Part shown: one piece after another, positions 44,085 to 56,923 of the stretch
Numbering within the stretch: position 1 is the first letter of the stretch
How the letters are laid out: every line of letters starts with the position of its first letter
From: Agarophyton chilense
Lineage: Eukaryota > Rhodophyta > Florideophyceae > Gracilariales > Gracilariaceae
Assembly (NCBI GenBank): GCA_030374765.1
Contig: JARGXX010000086.1
Coordinates: forward strand, 186,001 to 250,000
Direction of reading: 5' to 3'
Length of the DNA: 64,000 nt
Notes under the pieces: model-generated
The model's input: the letters and a program-made list of their open reading frames with translations, nothing else
The model's database searches: none
What the model was told of the DNA's origin: nothing
Translations under genes and position numbers: made by a program

Positions 44085-45060
44085 TCACCGGCGTCTGTAT
44101 CGAGGATGTACGGAAGTTTTGGAAGGGGTAAGTAAAAAATTGGAGACAAGAAAGAGCGATCTCTCAAGTCTTAAAAGGCTTAGAACTTCTCGTGCTTGAG
44201 GATTCCAAAAAGTTAAGGTTTTTTTCATTTTCAGTTCCCCGATAAGGGACGCTGCGACTCTAGCGAGGTTGAGGATGAAGCGTCGGAAGAAATAGCACAA
44301 TTATACTTAGGATCAAATTCTTGTTAGGATGGTTGGCGGCTAGGCATCCCTGATTTGGTTGAATGTGCGTTGTGCCACTTGAAGCCTACCAGGTCAGAGC
44401 ACGTGTTTCGAATAATCCACTGATGACTGAAAAAAGAAGCACTTCTGTATCTTTAGAATGAATCCAATCGTTTTGAAAGAGGGTAACGAATGTGCGTACT
44501 GAGCGGGAATGTTCTTCGACGAAGCATGAGTATAAGATCACGTCTTCAAAGTAGACCCAGCTGTACTGCCATTTTACCTTGTTCATCATGATGTCCAACG
44601 CTCTCTGGAAAGTGATGGATGGGTTCTTCAAACCAAAAAGCACTCTTAGAGACTAGTAGAGACTCATGTGGGAAGTATATGTCGTCCTTTCTTGGTCTTT
44701 CATAAGGACTTTCTCTTACCAACAGCTCGAGCTTGCGTCGAGGGATGAGATTCGCATGTACTTCAGAGAGTCCATGCACTTTTACACTCGTCAAATTAGT
44801 GACGTGTTGCGATGATTAAACGCTTCTAACATTCGCTAGTCAATATAGAAACGACAGGACCGGTTATTATTTTCGTCGAATACCACGGTGGAATCCCATT
44901 CGACCGTACAAAGTTCAATAATGCCGGCGTTCAATATTTGTAGGACCTCGAAGCGGTGCATGTCTCTCATATTGTCGCCTGCTCTTTACGGTATTTTGTA
45001 GTTACGCTTGGAGATCGGTTCCAAGTCTATTTGGTGGCAGGCTGCGGCGATATGGTCCAG
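44085..45060 (-). pseudogene. pol: Chromovirus fossil D: reverse transcriptase
   Basis: In several frames in order: EVLQILNAGIIELCTVEWDS, then NNRSCRFYIDQRMLEAFN, then FGLKNPSITFQRALDIMMNK and VKWQYSWVYFEDVILYS, then YFFRRFILNLARVAASL. The catalytic motif is degraded to YFED (44542-44553), losing the first Asp. DIMMNKVKW closely parallels DIIISKVKW of element B. So D is an old chromovirus lying head-to-tail opposite fossil C. Confidence 0.78.
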
Positions 45061-45709
45061 GCACCCCGATCACATGTTTTTGAATTTCTTGAAAGGTTGC
45101 AAGATTTTTGAACGTTGATTCGTGAGATCTTGGTATATGGTCACTGTTTCCTGGCAATCCCGAGCCGGGTCGCGTACTTTGGCGTCGTTCTCAACCTTCT
45201 GCTTTTCTGAGTTCATGGAACTCGGCCCTCTTGGGCCAATCTGACCAGGTTGTGTGGCAATTACCCTCGGGGAGGGTAATTCCTGGCCGAAGTCAAAAAC
45301 TTTCGACAAGTTCACTTCTCTGTGGGAGGAGATACTAAACAGCAACCGGAAAGGGCGGTTCAGGATTATGTGCTTTATCCCAAGTGGCATGAAAGAATGG
45401 ATTCATGAGGCTGCTCTCGTGTAGTCCTGGAGAAATAATCCTTCTGTGGTGTCACCAATAACTAGCGATTCTATTTGGGCCATAGGGAAAACTCCAGGCG
45501 TCGGGCTAGTTCCATCTTTTTGTACAACATTTGCTTCGCAAGTTATTTGACAACTGGTTTTTTCCAAATGGGCAGCGATTTCTGCCAACAACGGCAGAAG
45601 GAGGAACTGCAAAGACGGTGATTTTACGTTCGCGCGGATAAATGGCCTTAACTTTTCGGTAGAAAAACCACATATAAAGAAGGACGCCGGCGGCCAGATT
45701 TGCAGCCAC
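45061..45709 (-). pseudogene. pol: Chromovirus fossil D: protease-RT linker
   Basis: The end of this stretch reads KILQPFKKFKNM and continues in the next frame as HIAAACHQIDLEP, matching the '..H.IDL.P' region before the RT fingers. Upstream frames (45403-45709) probably cover the protease side, but no DTGA is readable. Confidence 0.45.
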
Positions 45710-45989
45710 CGATAATCAAATTCAAAACGCTGGATACCCCATTCGGTTGTACAGCGCTATAGAGCTCAGTATGGTTATGAGTTCTTTTGAAGCCGAAAAA
45801 TGTTCAAAAAGCTGTCGAATCGACTACAGTCCGGCCCGATGGGGCCCAAGCGATAGGCGACGGAGTGGCGCAACAGTCGACGACAGATCCTTGAGAGGAC
45901 TTTGCTATGACTTTTCAACCCAATTGAAGTGGCGGTTCCATGAAGAGCTGCTTGCAGGTGAAATTACCGCCTTTAATGAAGCTGCTTGA

Positions 45990-48170
45990 CAAAGAAAAGG
46001 GCAAGAACACTGGAAGTTTAATATTTTTAATGATGGTGATTGTTCTCATCAGCATCCATCTTCTACATGGTCATATGTACCTGAAGAAGGTGTAATATTT
46101 CTAAACCAGCATTGCCAAGTGAGCTTATTTATCACAGAAGCTTCTAATTACACAACATATATTGATCTATCGAATGTCAGGACTCACCAAATCCTCTTGT
46201 GAGACCCTCTTGCTACTACTACAGCAGGACAAAGGTATTCAATCTCTACACAATACCGGTTTCAAGAGTAATGTGGTACCTTATGGGTAAGTGACGAGAA
46301 CGATTTATTTTCGGCTCGGTACCGGTATCCAAGATTTTGAGGATGGTCTTTGTAGCTGATGGAGTAAGTCTAACTAACACTTGGACCTTGTAGTTTTCAA
46401 GACTCATCAGAATGAAGTCGCCCGCACGGGGTTTGGTCTTGAAAGTATCGGGTCTTATTCGAGCTCAGGATCCAGTTTAGCACTTTTGGGTTTACTCTAG
46501 TTGTAGTCTTGTAGATTTAAGGCATTCACCTCTGGAGGTAAGCATCGCTACTAAGCTTCATTCTGTTCATTTATCTGTGGGTCTTCATCGACATGAAAGA
46601 GGTCTTCCCTGTAGGTAAGTACCTAGAATACCTGTTCAGAAACAATTTGGGGGTCGGTTCCGCCGTTCTGTCCCGGTCCAGGTGAAGCTGTTCGTAAAAC
46701 ATCTTGGCCTTGTCGGGTTAACCTTCCCTTTTGAGACGTTCTAGGGAACGCTACTCGGGCTGGTAGTACCCTTTCACGATTTTGAGTTTTTAATTTCCCT
46801 CTCGAAGTTACACCAAAGATTCCCTCTATTGGGATGGAGACCTTTCGCTGTATAGAAACCTATAAGACCGGCAGATGCGACACAGTGCCGCGCTGCTTCC
46901 CAACATCAGGGCTTGCGGATGAATACAGGGACATTTGAATGGCTGCGATGTTGACGCTTGGCCTTTTGGGGGTTCAGCAGTCGTACGTCTGTCACATTGG
47001 GATGAGAACGTCGGAGGCGTTGGTTTTATCGTAGAAAAAGAGATAGAAAGGACGTGTTCGCAGTCGGCTGGAGAGTTTGCGTCATTTTGTTGTGGTTTTT
47101 TAAGTGGACCTCCACTGTTGGTCTTCCGCTTTCATTAAAAAATGACTGCGAAGCTCGTAAACTAGGTCGGCGGTCATAAACAGTTTTCGCTGTGACCAAA
47201 GTCTTTAAGTAGTTCTTTCCAACCCGTTAGTTATGGTTATGTTCCTTGACAGAGTACAGCGACACCCGGGAGACCATTTTTAAATGTGCTGTGTAACTGA
47301 TTTGCTCGTTTTCCCGGGTAGCGGGAAGGAGCCCTTCAATGATGAGAACCTTGAAGGTCGTGTCGGTGAAGATAGTTCGGAATCAGAGGTTATTCAACCA
47401 TAACTGGTCCGCGTACATGCGTGTTGTCATTACCGAGCTCTGGTGGGGAGTGATCATGCCGTGATGAACATCTAACAAGACATCATCCGTTCCGTTTGCC
47501 TTGAAGAGCATATTGAATATTTCTGCGGGAGGGTTTAAGGAGCTCGGAGCCGAGGAAGTCCACGGCTTCAGAATAACCATTACTCTTGGCACTTTTGGTA
47601 TTCTGTGCGGTACCTTTAAGAAAGAAACGGAATACCCAGAGATGTGTGCCCTTCTGAACTCTATGGTGGTTGTAGCATTCTACACAGTCGGAATGCCAAT
47701 GAAATAATTTTTTGGCTAAGTATGATGATACTCATAAGTGAGAGCAACGGCTATGATGAAGTTCTGAAGCGGCACCTCGCAGGTAGCCCGTGAGGTGGTA
47801 CATTACACGTAGGATCTCGGTCTGCAACGGCGCATATAGTGGGTAGCCACGTGGCAAACAGGCCAACCCTTCGTCGGCGGACGCCCATTTAGAGCTAGTT
47901 ATCCCGTACTGTAGACGAGTTAATTGGCTAACCAAGTTTATATCTAGATATTATTATGTGCGGCGCTAACCCCTGTGCACAGTACATAAGGCGCAGAGGG
48001 GAGTGCCGACTCCAAAGTAAAGGAGACAATAACGGCTTCACAACTGACTTTTTCCTTTTTCAGGATTCTTTAACCGGAGATCCGAGTGAGCTACAACAAG
48101 TATTTGTTCGTTCCATAGTACCAACCACCCTCATTGGCGAGTGGGGCCTTACAAACCCCATTCGAGCTCG
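45990..48170. other. Decayed interval, probably gag-protease part of D
   Basis: Only short frames on both strands (for example 46935-47138, 47501-47707). By position between the D gag remnant and D pol it should contain the rest of Gag, but no zinc knuckle could be read. Confidence 0.35.
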
Positions 48171-48503
48171 CTAGTGTTGTGCTCTATCACATCTTCTCCT
48201 TAGCCACAGGCCCCCATTTGGCAGTCCCGAACACTGTCGCAGATGTCTGCTCTCTCCGTTCGAGCGGATACTACACTGGTTACAGGCTGCCTTGAACTGC
48301 GATAGAAACCGCATTGCCAAGATTGCACCTTTGTCCATGATCTGATAGATTCTTTGTAATTGCGTGTTTTTCGCCTTCGATGATGCTTTGATGGCCGCTG
48401 CAAAGCCGTAAGGGCTTTTTCTCTTGACTAGTCTGTAGTATTTGAAGCTCACCACTTTAATAAAATACCAGTTATTGGTTAGAATGCCGTATGTGTGCGA
48501 CAC
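48171..48503 (-). pseudogene. gag: Chromovirus fossil D: Gag capsid remnant
   Basis: YYRLVKRKSPYGF and LAMRFLSQFKAACNQ parallel YRLINKSPEY and AVIEFLQKFKLACDQ of the B capsid, with similar spacing. Strand and order relative to the D RT fit one element read right to left. The 110-codon frame keeps only this part. Confidence 0.58.
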
Positions 48504-49231
48504 TGTGAAGGAGCAACGATAATGGTTGAGCCCTGTAAGCCGCCGGGCCCTGAGGGATCTTACAGACGCCAGGTGGACTGGCCGACCTCAGCTGGACACA
48601 GGAAGATTATTAATTTATTTTATTTAGTGTAATTCATTAGCATTAAAGTGCCAGGGGGATCCCAGCGCCTCGCTAGTACTATTTTCTTGGCTCGAGCGAC
48701 CCTTCTTCCTTAGAGAAAGGTAGGCACCGCTAGGATACTAAATTACCCCCTTTGGTACATTGGTTCCACCCTTTGGTCTTCACGCCATCGTTTCTGTAGT
48801 TCCGACCTGTATAACTACGCAGTAAACGCCATCCCATTGCACAAAGTACTCTGGGAGTGCCGCCGCCAAGGATTCGAACCTTGGAACCCGCTCTACCACG
48901 CTACCACCGGTCGAGACCAGTATTCTGACCCAGCAGTTATTGCGTTACAGATACGTTCACCTAGACGTCGTAGTTCTCGAATTGAATCGAGTCGAGTGGC
49001 CTCTGTGAGCTCGAACCCCAGTGATCCCAATCAGAAAAATGGCATCCCTGTCGTGAAGGTTTTCTCCTGGTTTTCTTTCCGTCTGTAAAACTATTGCATC
49101 CATGTTTGTCACGCTTCGATTAAGGAACGCAGCCAGAACTTCTCTTTTTCTCTAAGTGACGAGGTTCCTTGTAGGGTCTGCCAAGTCTTGGGTTTCCCAT
49201 AGGTCTGGGATATGCATTACACTCAGAGATA
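48504..49231. other. Possible D LTR region with a tRNA-like segment
   Basis: Upstream of the D gag remnant one expects its 5' LTR; no second copy was found to prove it. At 48855-48910 the minus strand contains GTGGTAGAGCG followed closely by a perfect T-arm, CAAGG TTCGAAT CCTTG. The anticodon arm is absent, so it is a tRNA fragment or the head of a tRNA-derived SINE, not a tRNA gene. Confidence 0.35.
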
Positions 49232-49571
49232 TTGTGGGCGGTTGCCATACTTCCATGGCTGCTGCTTCTGTTTGGTTCGCCCGTCTTCTGTGTGAATGAA
49301 TTCAACGCGCCATTGCAGTTCAGTGTGCACGCTGGTTGTAGTTTTGACCTCCATAATTACAAAAGTTTTCAGTTTGTATGCCACGCTGTCGGTAAAGGCA
49401 TCCATGCCGACGCTCATTTCTGCTTTAATACTTGCAGGAACTCTGCAGTCTATCTCATGGTGACGATGGGATTTATCAGTGGCATCAGCGCAGCAAGAAG
49501 CCCATTAGGTAGGGGCGTGGGGCAATGCTATCTGAGGGTGTTAATGAGTCTAATGTTTTCCATGGAGGATT

Positions 49572-49856
49572 TTGTGGTGTCTTGTAGGGCGTTTGTCGTT
49601 GGATCCTAAGTGTAAGGTCCAGAAAGCCTTCCTAAAGAGGCTTTCTGAGGCACAGTCTCAAACTGAACTCGAATATCTGTGGGGGTTGGATGCAGTAGTA
49701 TTCGCTCAGCGTCACCCACGAGTGGTAAGATTCTTTTGGGGGCTCTGCGAGTTCTATGGGCCCGTGAGCAGAAAATCAGCGTCGCTTGTGCGGCGGAACC
49801 ATTTCGAGAGGTTTGGTGGCCCACAGCGTGTTCCCGAGAATATCCCGGTGGGATAG
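49572..49856 (+). pseudogene. pol: RT-RNase H connection remnant
   Basis: DPKCKVQKAFLKRLSEAQSQTELEYLWGLDAVVFAQRH resembles the 'DPxKVxAxxxLPEPQTQTELRSFLGLxxVYRRF' connection of Ty3/gypsy Pol (given here as a pattern). It is on the plus strand, opposite D, and so belongs to another element. The flanks are too decayed to extend it. Confidence 0.5.
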
Positions 49857-50170
49857 TCCTGCTTATAGTTGAAGAGCAGTTCTGTCCGCCCTGCAGAAAG
49901 TAAAATACCCATGCAGAAATCTCGAAACGATCGGAAGGGTAGAAAGTGAACACGGGAGGCGGGGAATTTCCATGGAGGGTGGTTTTAAGTCGGTAGATCC
50001 TTTTTGGTACACAAAATAATGGTAAAAGGAGGATTCCCGATGAGTATATAATATGTGCAACAACCAAGCAGGTAAAAAGGAGCTAACTGCGATGGAAATA
50101 ACTGGCCACGAGAGAAGCTGAGATCACCTGTAACGACCGAGGCTGACACTTTACAGAAGATAATAGTGTT

Positions 50171-50908
50171 TATACGACCGGGGCAATTGGTCGAAATTGA
50201 TTTTTTTTAAAGGATTATTTTGTTTTCATACACAGCTCTGAAACGATTTTTTGGAGTGCAATCACTGTTTTTGTACAAAAAAACCTGTTTTATATGCTAG
50301 TTTAGTAATTAGCCTGCTCGTCATTTAAATATAAATTCTATATTTCTTGGTTACTTTAGATTTATTCTTACGCGTGAAACAAATTCCATGAAGCGGAGAG
50401 TTTTATAAAAAGGAGATATAAAGACTTTACTGTTTGGAGGTCAAAACACGAAAAAAATCCGGTCAAAATTACTAAAACTCAGCACAGAAACTTACAGTTT
50501 GGCCTCATATAAGGCCAGCGGTCGTACAGACGCTAATGTCTATACGACCGGAGAGAAAGTTCCGAGTTGGTTATTTTTTGAAAGGTAATTCTGTTTCATA
50601 CACAGCTCCGAAACCATTTTTAGAGTACAACCATTGTTTTTTCAACCCAAAACACCGGTTTTACATTCTAATATAGAAATTGGTCTGCTCATCAGTTAAA
50701 CATATATTCTATACTGTTTTATTTTTTATGTTGCATTCTTTCACATGGAAGCAGTTTCGTGAAGAGCATATTCTTTTTAATAGATCATGCCGATTCTTTA
50801 CTGTTTGGATGTTAAGACAGGAAAAATTATGGTCAAAATAACTAAAAATCATCAAGTGAATTTACAGTTTGGCCTCATATGAGGCCAGCGGTCGTATTGA
50901 CATTAGGA
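50171..50908. repeat. Two tandem 370-base units with inverted ends
   Basis: Unit 1 (50171-50540) and unit 2 (50541 to about 50908) align throughout with scattered substitutions. Each starts TATACGACCG and ends near CGGTCGTA, so the unit ends are inverted repeats. Each carries a palindrome at offset 330: GGCCTCATATGAGGCC at 50871-50886 (perfect) and GGCCTCATATAAGGCC at 50501-50516. No coding capacity. A MITE in tandem or a short satellite are the best readings. Confidence 0.82.
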
Positions 50909-53900
50909 CCTGAAAAAGAATTGTGATTATAAGGCGTGGTTCGGTTTTCGCACGGTGACGCTGGGCGACCAGGATGTTTCAAAGTGCACATCCAGCGGCA
51001 GCAGACACTTATCGAAAATAATAAACATTCCACCTACCAACAGGCCATGCAGGCCCTTACACTTATTTATCCTGGTAAGGGGAGTTCTTAGGACTTACTA
51101 TTCTACTGCTATACCTACTATACATCTCCTACTGGAATTGCTTTCAATGCACAACACCAAAGTCGTCCTCTTCTGTACTGCCTTCGTGGAGGCCGCCAAA
51201 TTCTGAATTTTTATGTGGCTTTTGATTAATGGCTCTGTCCATTTTCTCATTGCTCTTATGTAGATACAACGATGGGTGTAACGAGTCATTTTCCGTATAT
51301 CTCTTGCACTGCAACCTAATAGCCCTCAAGTACTTTCCCGAAAACGGCCAAGTTCACCGCGGCGTCAAAGCAGCCATTCTTCTCTTAGACTACCAATGTA
51401 ATGCAATGCTTTTTTTCGTACTCCGGATTGGTGGGGTGAATGCTTAAGAGCAGCTGGGAGATAAATCAATGCCAGAGTTTTGTGGATACACCGTGCTGGG
51501 TGGCTCCAGAGATTATAATGTAAGCTTAAGGCTTTAATAACAAAGCAATCGCGGCTCGGCAATACGTGATGTTACGGCTAACGAATGTTTTTGGGATTTT
51601 GAAGAGAAGGTGAAAGTCCAAAAATCTTGGGAGAATCAAGGTCGTACAACTCCAACTTTTCAAAATACCATTCATGCTGAGACTTCATCATCACAAATCA
51701 AAACGCAGTTTTTAAAGAGCGTGTAGTGGACATTGCTTGAGACATGCATGCGACGACAATCACTAAGAGCACTTCGCCTGCCTATGGGAATATGTCCAAA
51801 AACCCATTCCGCCTTATTCTTTTTCGTTTGATGAAACCAACTCCATCAATTCGGTGCAATCAATTTAGCGCTTCATACTACGCCAAGTTCTGTCACCATG
51901 CAACACCTTGGTTCTGAAAATGCGCCGCTACCTGCAAAGCGTATTGGTTTTTTTTGGAGAAGAAGCGCTTAACAATATTGGAGGTCACTAACACAGAAAA
52001 GTTTGATGAGAAGATTGAAAGCTTCTTGGATGACTCAAATGACTTTCCTTCTTTGTTTGCAGAATTCATCGGTTGCAACACAGGAGTCGGGCTTCTGAAT
52101 AGAATTTCCTTCTTTCAAGGAGGCAGAACAGACCATTGCATGATACGGCCAGTCAGGATTTGAGAAATCAAAGACATCTGATGCGCAAGAAATCATAGAA
52201 AGGTATAAAAGTCTATGTGAGATTGTGCATGCACACAAAAAAAGAATTGAAAAAGGAAACGTAAAAACCGCATCTATGAGAGCCCAATAGTGGAGCATGC
52301 TGGATATCGCGAGGAATACTTGTGTTGCTAGATGAGTAGTCGAAGTGACATATTTCGGTCAAGATGGTCTACTTTACTGACCAAGAGGATATGAGAAAGC
52401 GTGAAAAATAATAAAAAATGGGTAGGATGGTATCACACAAACAAAAAAGTTGTAAATGAAAACCATAATTTTCAATCTTTTTGTTAACTCTCTTCACCGT
52501 GGTATCTACTTTTTTCATAAAAGAAGACTATTGCGACTGAGTTCTGACTGCCGAGGTGGTGCTTGCGGCTAAATGAAAAGCACTGGTAGAGCTACAACAC
52601 CAGTAAGCTTGAAGTGTGTTGTAATGCCACTACTCGCCAAGAAGGATGAACAGTACACTGAGGAATGTGTATTAGACGTAGTAAACGAGGTGGCTTCGGA
52701 AGTTTTCGTAGGCTGGCTCTCTATTATAGCTCGCCCGGACTTCCTTTGAAGAAGTTCTAATCGATGTATAGAAGAGTCCTGATACCCATGTTGTCTGCTT
52801 TACTTTGGACTCGGAGCTTACCTCTGCTACCTTATATACTTTGTACCAGGTTAATGTCCTAAATCTTACGTAGATGATGCCCAGTGGTCATCAACTTAAC
52901 TAAAACACTGTACGGGTATAGTCCCTTCCGGAATTATAGCTTTAAGGGTAGTAAAGCCTGAGGATCGCCAATAAATATGCTGTTGCCAATATTCCATTCC
53001 TCTAAAACGGGTCGCAAATGCTCGCGCCGTAGCAAGCCATATGATCCATTCTAACACTAGTTCTACAAATACATTTAGCATCTAGGCAAATTATGCCGGT
53101 CGCCGCGTCATACCATCTTATTAACGATACTATTTTCTTATGAGTGCCAACCGTGACCTTGCGAGAAATTATCTCGTATAATCGGCCGACGAAGCAGAAT
53201 ACTCTAGTGACAAAAACGCTTGAGCCTCTTTAGAAATCTGGAATGGATATCCTTAAAATATGAAAAAGCTCTTGGTTGCTCAAGTCTCTATTAACCCTAA
53301 TTTGGCTTGAACTATCGGCCATGGGCCGTGTGAACTTGACTTTTTCTCTATATCATTCATTAACACATCTTTTTCCCTTTTCTTCGCACCTGAAGCTATT
53401 ACCCTCTCCTGCGCCAAAATTTCCCGTAAGTCTGATTCTGCTCCTCCCAAATCCAGTTCACATGCTCAATCATCTTCGATATTTCATAAATTTGATAATT
53501 GTAACTGCTTCTTCTTTTGTCAGTACTTCTCCCTTGCAGTGAGAATGAACACTGGTTATTGTGGCACAGCATTTTCCTTTCACTTCTTTTTCGTCCTGTT
53601 TGAATAGATTTGATGCACTCGCCACAAAGACCTTCACTTCTTTAGCGTTTCTATTTTAAGTGCAACGTCTTTTGGGGAGGTTTATTGGGACTCGATAATA
53701 ATTCGAAAGAAAACCTAGCACAGAATATATATGAGTAGTGTTGGTAAATAACGAGATGGATGGGACATGTGAGACACGAAAGAGTGAAGAGTGGTTGGAA
53801 GAGTGTAAGTTAATTTCATTAGTTATATGTAGCGAAAAATAGTACTGAGCGCACCGTTAAGATCCCCGTTGTGCCCAGTGAAGCTCGCTCAATAAAGATT

Positions 53901-56900
53901 TAGGTTCTAGAACGCATCGCCTTAGCCGTCTATTCTACTGCTTGAGGGTATAGGGCGTTGCCTACAAGAGTTCTATGTACCCTACACTTTCACAGACGCT
54001 CTGTACTGGGAGTTTTTTACCGGCTACTGTGGTTTCCCCTTGTGAAGCAGTTTTCTCGGGTTTTCCGTTATATCTTCATTCTCGTGTACATCCATTCTTA
54101 TCTATTCTTTTTCCTTCCGCTTCCCTTTTCTCTTTTCCCATTTCCCTCAGGTTGGCCTCCTGCTATTTTTGGCTCTCATCGGCATCAGTTCGCTTGCCAA
54201 TAACATAGATTCGTCGACTTGGTGAAGCCCATGCACACACCGAATAGCGCACAAACGATCAATTCTACCTCCTTGCTCTAACCACCAGGGACTGATCACA
54301 GTCTTACACTATAGTTCTTAGTATCATGCCTGAAAGGGCTCTTCTGCTAGGATCTCCTCGTGAAAAGAGGATCTCGAACTTCGTTGTAGTGTATCCCATT
54401 TTCGAGCGTTGCACTACATAATTATGCAGTCAAAAAAAATATCACATCGGTTTTGAATTCCACGTTCAGCTTCCTGTTCATTTCAAAAGAAAAAACCTGG
54501 TTAATGTGACACACGTCGTTTTGACATGACTTTGACCTCTTCTTTTTATTACTTTGAAGACATTTTTTACGCCAGTGAAGTGATTCCTCAACACAAAGGC
54601 ATTTAGGGAACAGAGATGCCTAAAGTTAGACGTTCTTTTTTCTAAGGTTCCAATCAATACGTTTTTAATTTAAACCTTGTATTCATCAAAACGTCTTTGC
54701 ACAACCTCCAAAACGGATTCTCGCGAAATACTACAGTATAATTCCACAAGAGTCAAAACTTTTTACACCATGACTCATTTCACGGTTTGCTTAGTCATCG
54801 TCACCCAATAAGATAAACAACAGCGCAAACTCATGGAAACTAAACGTAGTTACACTTTCCTCCGTCTGGGACAGGACTCCAAGTCTCCGAATTGTTGCAA
54901 CAAGCCTCTACTCTCCAAAATATTTTTTCTGAAACTCTCTTCTTTTTGGTATAACGTAGCTTTTCAATTAGTTTGTTTCCATACGAAAATTTATTCCCCA
55001 ACTGTAGATTCCCCATTTTTTTTCCTATTCCAAACAAATAAAGCATTTTGTAGTTCTTTGTTGCGACTAATACAGTGTACAATATTAAGGCCACGGTAGC
55101 TTTCAGTATACAGAAACAGTATAATCTGAGAAAGTAGTTCGCATTATTTATTGCTGCAAATGACGATACTCCAACCATTAGAGAACCGCTTCAAATCCTC
55201 AACCTACTTCGCAAAAAGAAAGAAATGCCCGGCCCCAACCTTTCGCTGTATTTAAAAGACGTCTTATTGTAGAGCGTTTCGGCGCAAAAACGGGATAGAG
55301 CTAACTCAATAGGAATTGAGAGTAAAGTTGTAAAATATGAAGCCTTTGCATGGGCCTGGTTTTTCGAGATTTTTTGCGACAGAAGAAATAAAAGGAACCA
55401 CAGAAGTGAAATATTTGGTCGCAATCGCAACTCAGGGAGTATTTCATCGCTTGTACTCACGAAAATCAATATATGACGAACGCAAAGCGTTTTTTCAACC
55501 GATATGGTAAAGAGTCGAGTTGTGGGCAAACAAGCAGATATCAGTGAGAGCGGTTCTAAGAAGAATTTTTGCGGATGAAGGTTTAAGATAGAACGCGTCG
55601 CAAGAGAAATGGCTTTTGTGTTGTCGTTGGAAAAAAAGAATTAGTGCAAATATTTCGGAGTTGTGAACAAATCATAAGACGAACTATGCAGAATGAAGTT
55701 AACTGTTTTAAAAGGGAATGATTATTTTAACTCCCATATACATGATCTGTTCATATGATTGGATAGCGAGAAAAAACACAGAAACAGTAACCAGATGCCA
55801 GTCTGGCTACTACTAGTTTTCTTTATATCCACCACGATAGACCCAGTACATGAGAATCTTAATGTTTTTCTTTGACCTATCTGCAATATGAACCAATTAA
55901 ACCGATACCAGGACGCTAAGATGAACTACCTAAAATGCGTCAACTTTCCTTCCTCGCATAGGGTGCGCCTCGAACACATTTCCTTGCGCATTTTATTTTT
56001 TTGGCACTGAATTGGATTCGGCGATGAACTTATGGTGTCGGAGAAAGTCCTCCAAAACTCCAGGAAACAGCCAAACAAAATGGCTCTATCTTTTCATCTC
56101 CGTAGAGTTTCCGTTTTTGCTGTCCTATCCAAAATAATTTGGCCTTGCATGGATTCATCTTTCTCAATTGACCTATTGTAGTTCAAGGTGAATAATATAC
56201 AAAAGTTCTCAACAAAAGTGAATGTAATTTTGATATCGTCAACCGAAAGTATTTGATGAAATCGATAATAAGGAATTTCTAGTCACATGACTGGGTCCGG
56301 TCGAAAAAAGAGAATTGTGCATGAGCAATCCGTACTGTGCAATCTGTTCCAACCTCTATGGATTATGCTGATCAAAGGGCAGCCGAATAGACGAACCCAC
56401 AGAGACCGAAAGAACTTGGGGCTGTTCAAGTTGTCACTCAACAACACGTACTGGCAGTGCGTACGGTCATGGAACAGTACAAAAATTGCTAAGACGTGGA
56501 AAACGAACGACGCAATTCGCATGGATGAGAGAAAAGCATAACTTGGTTTAGATCTGACGACCTCTGTTTATCGGCTTAAACACTTTCGGGATTACTAACA
56601 TTTAGAAGGTCTGCTAGGTTTTTTCATTTACTAAGAAAACTATGAGCAGACACACCCTCATTTATGTACGTTCCGCACTGCGATTGTATACAATGTATAA
56701 TTTCGATTGAGCTGTTGTGAACCTACTGTGGCGCAGTACACAAGTTTTAGAACACTTTCCACGAAAATCTGATAAATTCGATGTGCCAGTAGAAGCCAGT
56801 GCTCTCCATGAGGTCTCTGTTCATTGTAAATGAAATACATCAGCTCGATCATACATGAAGAGCAAGTCTGTCAAGTTTGGAATATAATTCTACACGGTTG

Positions 56901-56923
56901 CGAGATGGTCAGGGGTTCTTAAA
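50909..56923. other. AT-rich region without a recognised gene
   Basis: Frames up to about 110 codons occur on both strands (for example 54840-55178, 55191-55529 minus) but none has recognisable content. A stretch at about 53840-54200 has an AATAAA-type signal (53889-53894) followed by pyrimidine-rich text reminiscent of the LTRs here; no partner copy was found, so I do not call it. Confidence 0.4.

Noticed and set aside
48855..48910. Functional tRNA gene
   Set aside because: There is no anticodon arm and no acceptor stem complement; permuted order was also considered and no matching 5' half was found.
49232..49609. 125-codon plus-strand ORF as a gene with a signal peptide
   Set aside because: The start is hydrophobic, but the frame lies in retroelement debris and overlaps an equally open minus-strand frame; no motif.
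53840..54230. Solo LTR
   Set aside because: An AATAAA and pyrimidine-rich text resemble the LTRs, but no TG...CA ends, duplications or partner copy could be fixed.
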